Shown here: positions 5,882-6,993 of the stretch, piece by piece
Layout: the number at the start of each line of letters is the position of its first letter
How positions within the stretch are numbered: position 1 is the first letter of the stretch
Assembly (NCBI GenBank): GCA_046349875.1
Contig: JAXMBN010000084.1
Coordinates: forward strand, 1 to 6,993
Length of the DNA stretch: 6,993 bases
Source: JAXMBN01 sp046349875
GTDB lineage: Bacteria > Planctomycetota > Planctomycetia > Pirellulales > Pirellulaceae
Direction of reading: 5' to 3'
Notes under the pieces: model-generated
Database searches by the model: none
What the model saw: the letters and a program-made list of their open reading frames with translations, nothing else
Told to the model about the DNA's origin: nothing
Position numbers and translations under genes: made by a program

Positions 5882-6993
5882 ATGAAACGTACTTTGAGCC
5901 AATGCGGCGTTGGGATTCTAGTTACTTTATCGATGCTCTTTGTCTTGGGTGCGCCAGGTCGGGCCCAGGTGGCTCCGGTGAAAACACTTGGCGAGTGCAA
6001 AACCTTAGAACATGCATCTCGACAACCGTCCGGTGAAGACGAATCCTATGAAATACCCGCCGATGACCTATTGCCGCTACTGCTTGCCCACGCCAGCTTT
6101 GAGAAGAAGGACCATGCTGCGGCATTGAAGGGTTTTCAAACCTTTTTGCGAAAGCATGGAGCAGTCACCCAGCGAAACGTGGAAGTCATCAAAGCGTTAA
6201 ACGCAATGGCTACCAGTTGCCTGTTTCTTGAGGAGTACACTTCGGCGATCGATGCTCTCAATCGATTGGACATGTGGGTCGATGATTTTTCGATTCCGTA
6301 CCGCAAGGGGCGGTGCTACGCAAGATTGGAACAGCATGCGGCGGCGGTCGATGAGTGGCGAAGGGCGGTTGCGATGGCCCCGGATAACCCTGTCCCCCGA
6401 GTCGAGTTGGCGATGTTGTTGGTAGAGACACCCGACCTGAGCTTACGAAATGGTGACGAAGCCCTTGCGCTCTTGAATGGTTTTGAGTCGCAGATTGAGG
6501 AGTTTCCCTCAATCGCTATGGCTCTCGCCGCAGCGGCCTCGGCAACAGGAGATTTTGACTATGCCATTAAAATGCAACAACGTGCTATCGCGTTGTCGAC
6601 AGATTCGGAAGGAAAGGAATACTCCCAATTTCTGCTAGGTTGTTATCAGGAACATTGGATGCCATTCCCTTTGTTCTACCGCGGGTTGTCGCCAATCGAA
6701 GCCGAGCAACGCCGAGTTGTACTGGAACAAGGTACCGTTCTCGTCCGGGTTCGAGGCCGCATTTCCCATCATTGGACAAAGCAAGGGTTTTGTGAACATG
6801 AAATTGTGGAACGCGATCATGCCGGGACAGTTATTGATGCGAGAGGCTTGTTTTTGGTCAGTGGCGCGACGATTGGCATCAACCCGTCCGTCGACAACGG
6901 AATAGATGCCAATCGCCAATCCACTTGGATCAACGGACCTATCATCGAGGTGTTTTCCATTGGGCAACCGGATCCTTTGCGATTAGGAGAGGC
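5882..6993 (+). CDS. Secreted TPR protein with trypsin-like fold remnant, 3' end outside window
   Basis: 370 codons are visible and the frame is open at the right edge. A signal peptide (MKRT, hydrophobic to about 24, likely cut after G-R-A at 28) sends it out of the cytoplasm. Tetratricopeptide-like helix pairs fill about 64-242: LLAHASFEKKDHAAALKGF, the most typical unit at 138-169 (GRCYARLEQHAAAVDEWRRA, ending in the usual P-D-N-P), and ATGDFDYAIKMQQRAIALS. Such repeats bind other proteins. From about 284, GTVLVRVRG and GTVIDARGLFLVSGATI resemble the first strands of HtrA/trypsin-like domains (GxVxDxxGxILTxxHVV), but the position of the catalytic His reads Ala (A329), so an active protease is unlikely on this part alone. 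The start is set by the signal peptide and GAGG eight bases upstream. It follows the two small envelope genes on the same strand, after a 146-base gap. Confidence 0.85.
   Translation, partial: MKRTLSQCGVGILVTLSMLFVLGAPGRAQVAPVKTLGECKTLEHASRQPSGEDESYEIPADDLLPLLLAHASFEKKDHAAALKGFQTFLRKHGAVTQRNVEVIKALNAMATSCLFLEEYTSAIDALNRLDMWVDDFSIPYRKGRCYARLEQHAAAVDEWRRAVAMAPDNPVPRVELAMLLVETPDLSLRNGDEALALLNGFESQIEEFPSIAMALAAAASATGDFDYAIKMQQRAIALSTDSEGKEYSQFLLGCYQEHWMPFPLFYRGLSPIEAEQRRVVLEQGTVLVRVRGRISHHWTKQGFCEHEIVERDHAGTVIDARGLFLVSGATIGINPSVDNGIDANRQSTWINGPIIEVFSIGQPDPLRLGE

Noticed and set aside
5791..6036. + strand frame of 81 codons before and inside the TPR gene
   Set aside because: Most of it overlaps the signal peptide region of the TPR gene out of frame, and it lacks a ribosome binding site.
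6635..6967. - strand frame of 110 codons at the right edge
   Set aside because: It is antisense to the TPR gene, which has a signal peptide, repeats and a ribosome binding site.

Overview
The window looks like accessory chromosome of a planctomycete, probably near Pirellulaceae. I base this on the style of the genes, not on a marker gene. There is an ECF sigma factor of the type planctomycetes carry in large numbers, a WD40 propeller protein next to a regulator, large orphan helical proteins, and a secreted TPR protein. Shine-Dalgarno signals are weak or absent at several starts, and base composition is moderate. I see no rRNA, tRNA, CRISPR array or recognisable transposase.

Left part (2-3149). 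A WD40 beta-propeller protein, cut by the window's left edge, is followed on the same strand by a protein that joins a CxxC...CxxC zinc-ribbon-like segment to a C-terminal copy of the RNA polymerase alpha-subunit C-terminal domain (alphaCTD). An ECF sigma factor of the Sigma70_ECF type faces this pair from the opposite strand, tail to tail. A sigma factor and an alphaCTD-like protein side by side suggest a local transcription-control module, with the WD40 protein as a possible sensor or scaffold. That link is inference from position and domains.

Middle (3150-5000). The divergent spacer between the sigma gene and the next + strand gene holds a perfect 7-bp inverted repeat, a pair of short direct repeats and a 26-codon micro-ORF. 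A 446-residue, tryptophan-rich, mainly helical orphan protein follows. The 267 bases after it contain no intact gene. On the - strand they read as a plausible decayed gene with one stop and one frameshift. On the + strand the orphan's own frame stays open for another 50 codons past its stop.

Right part (5001-6993). Genes for the cell envelope run on the + strand: a signal-peptide protein with one C-terminal membrane helix, a 61-residue basic protein, a very short ATGA-overlapping ORF, and a secreted TPR protein that runs off the right edge. The TPR protein's visible end resembles the start of a trypsin-like fold without the catalytic histidine. Close packing suggests co-expression, but no shared pathway can be named from the sequence.
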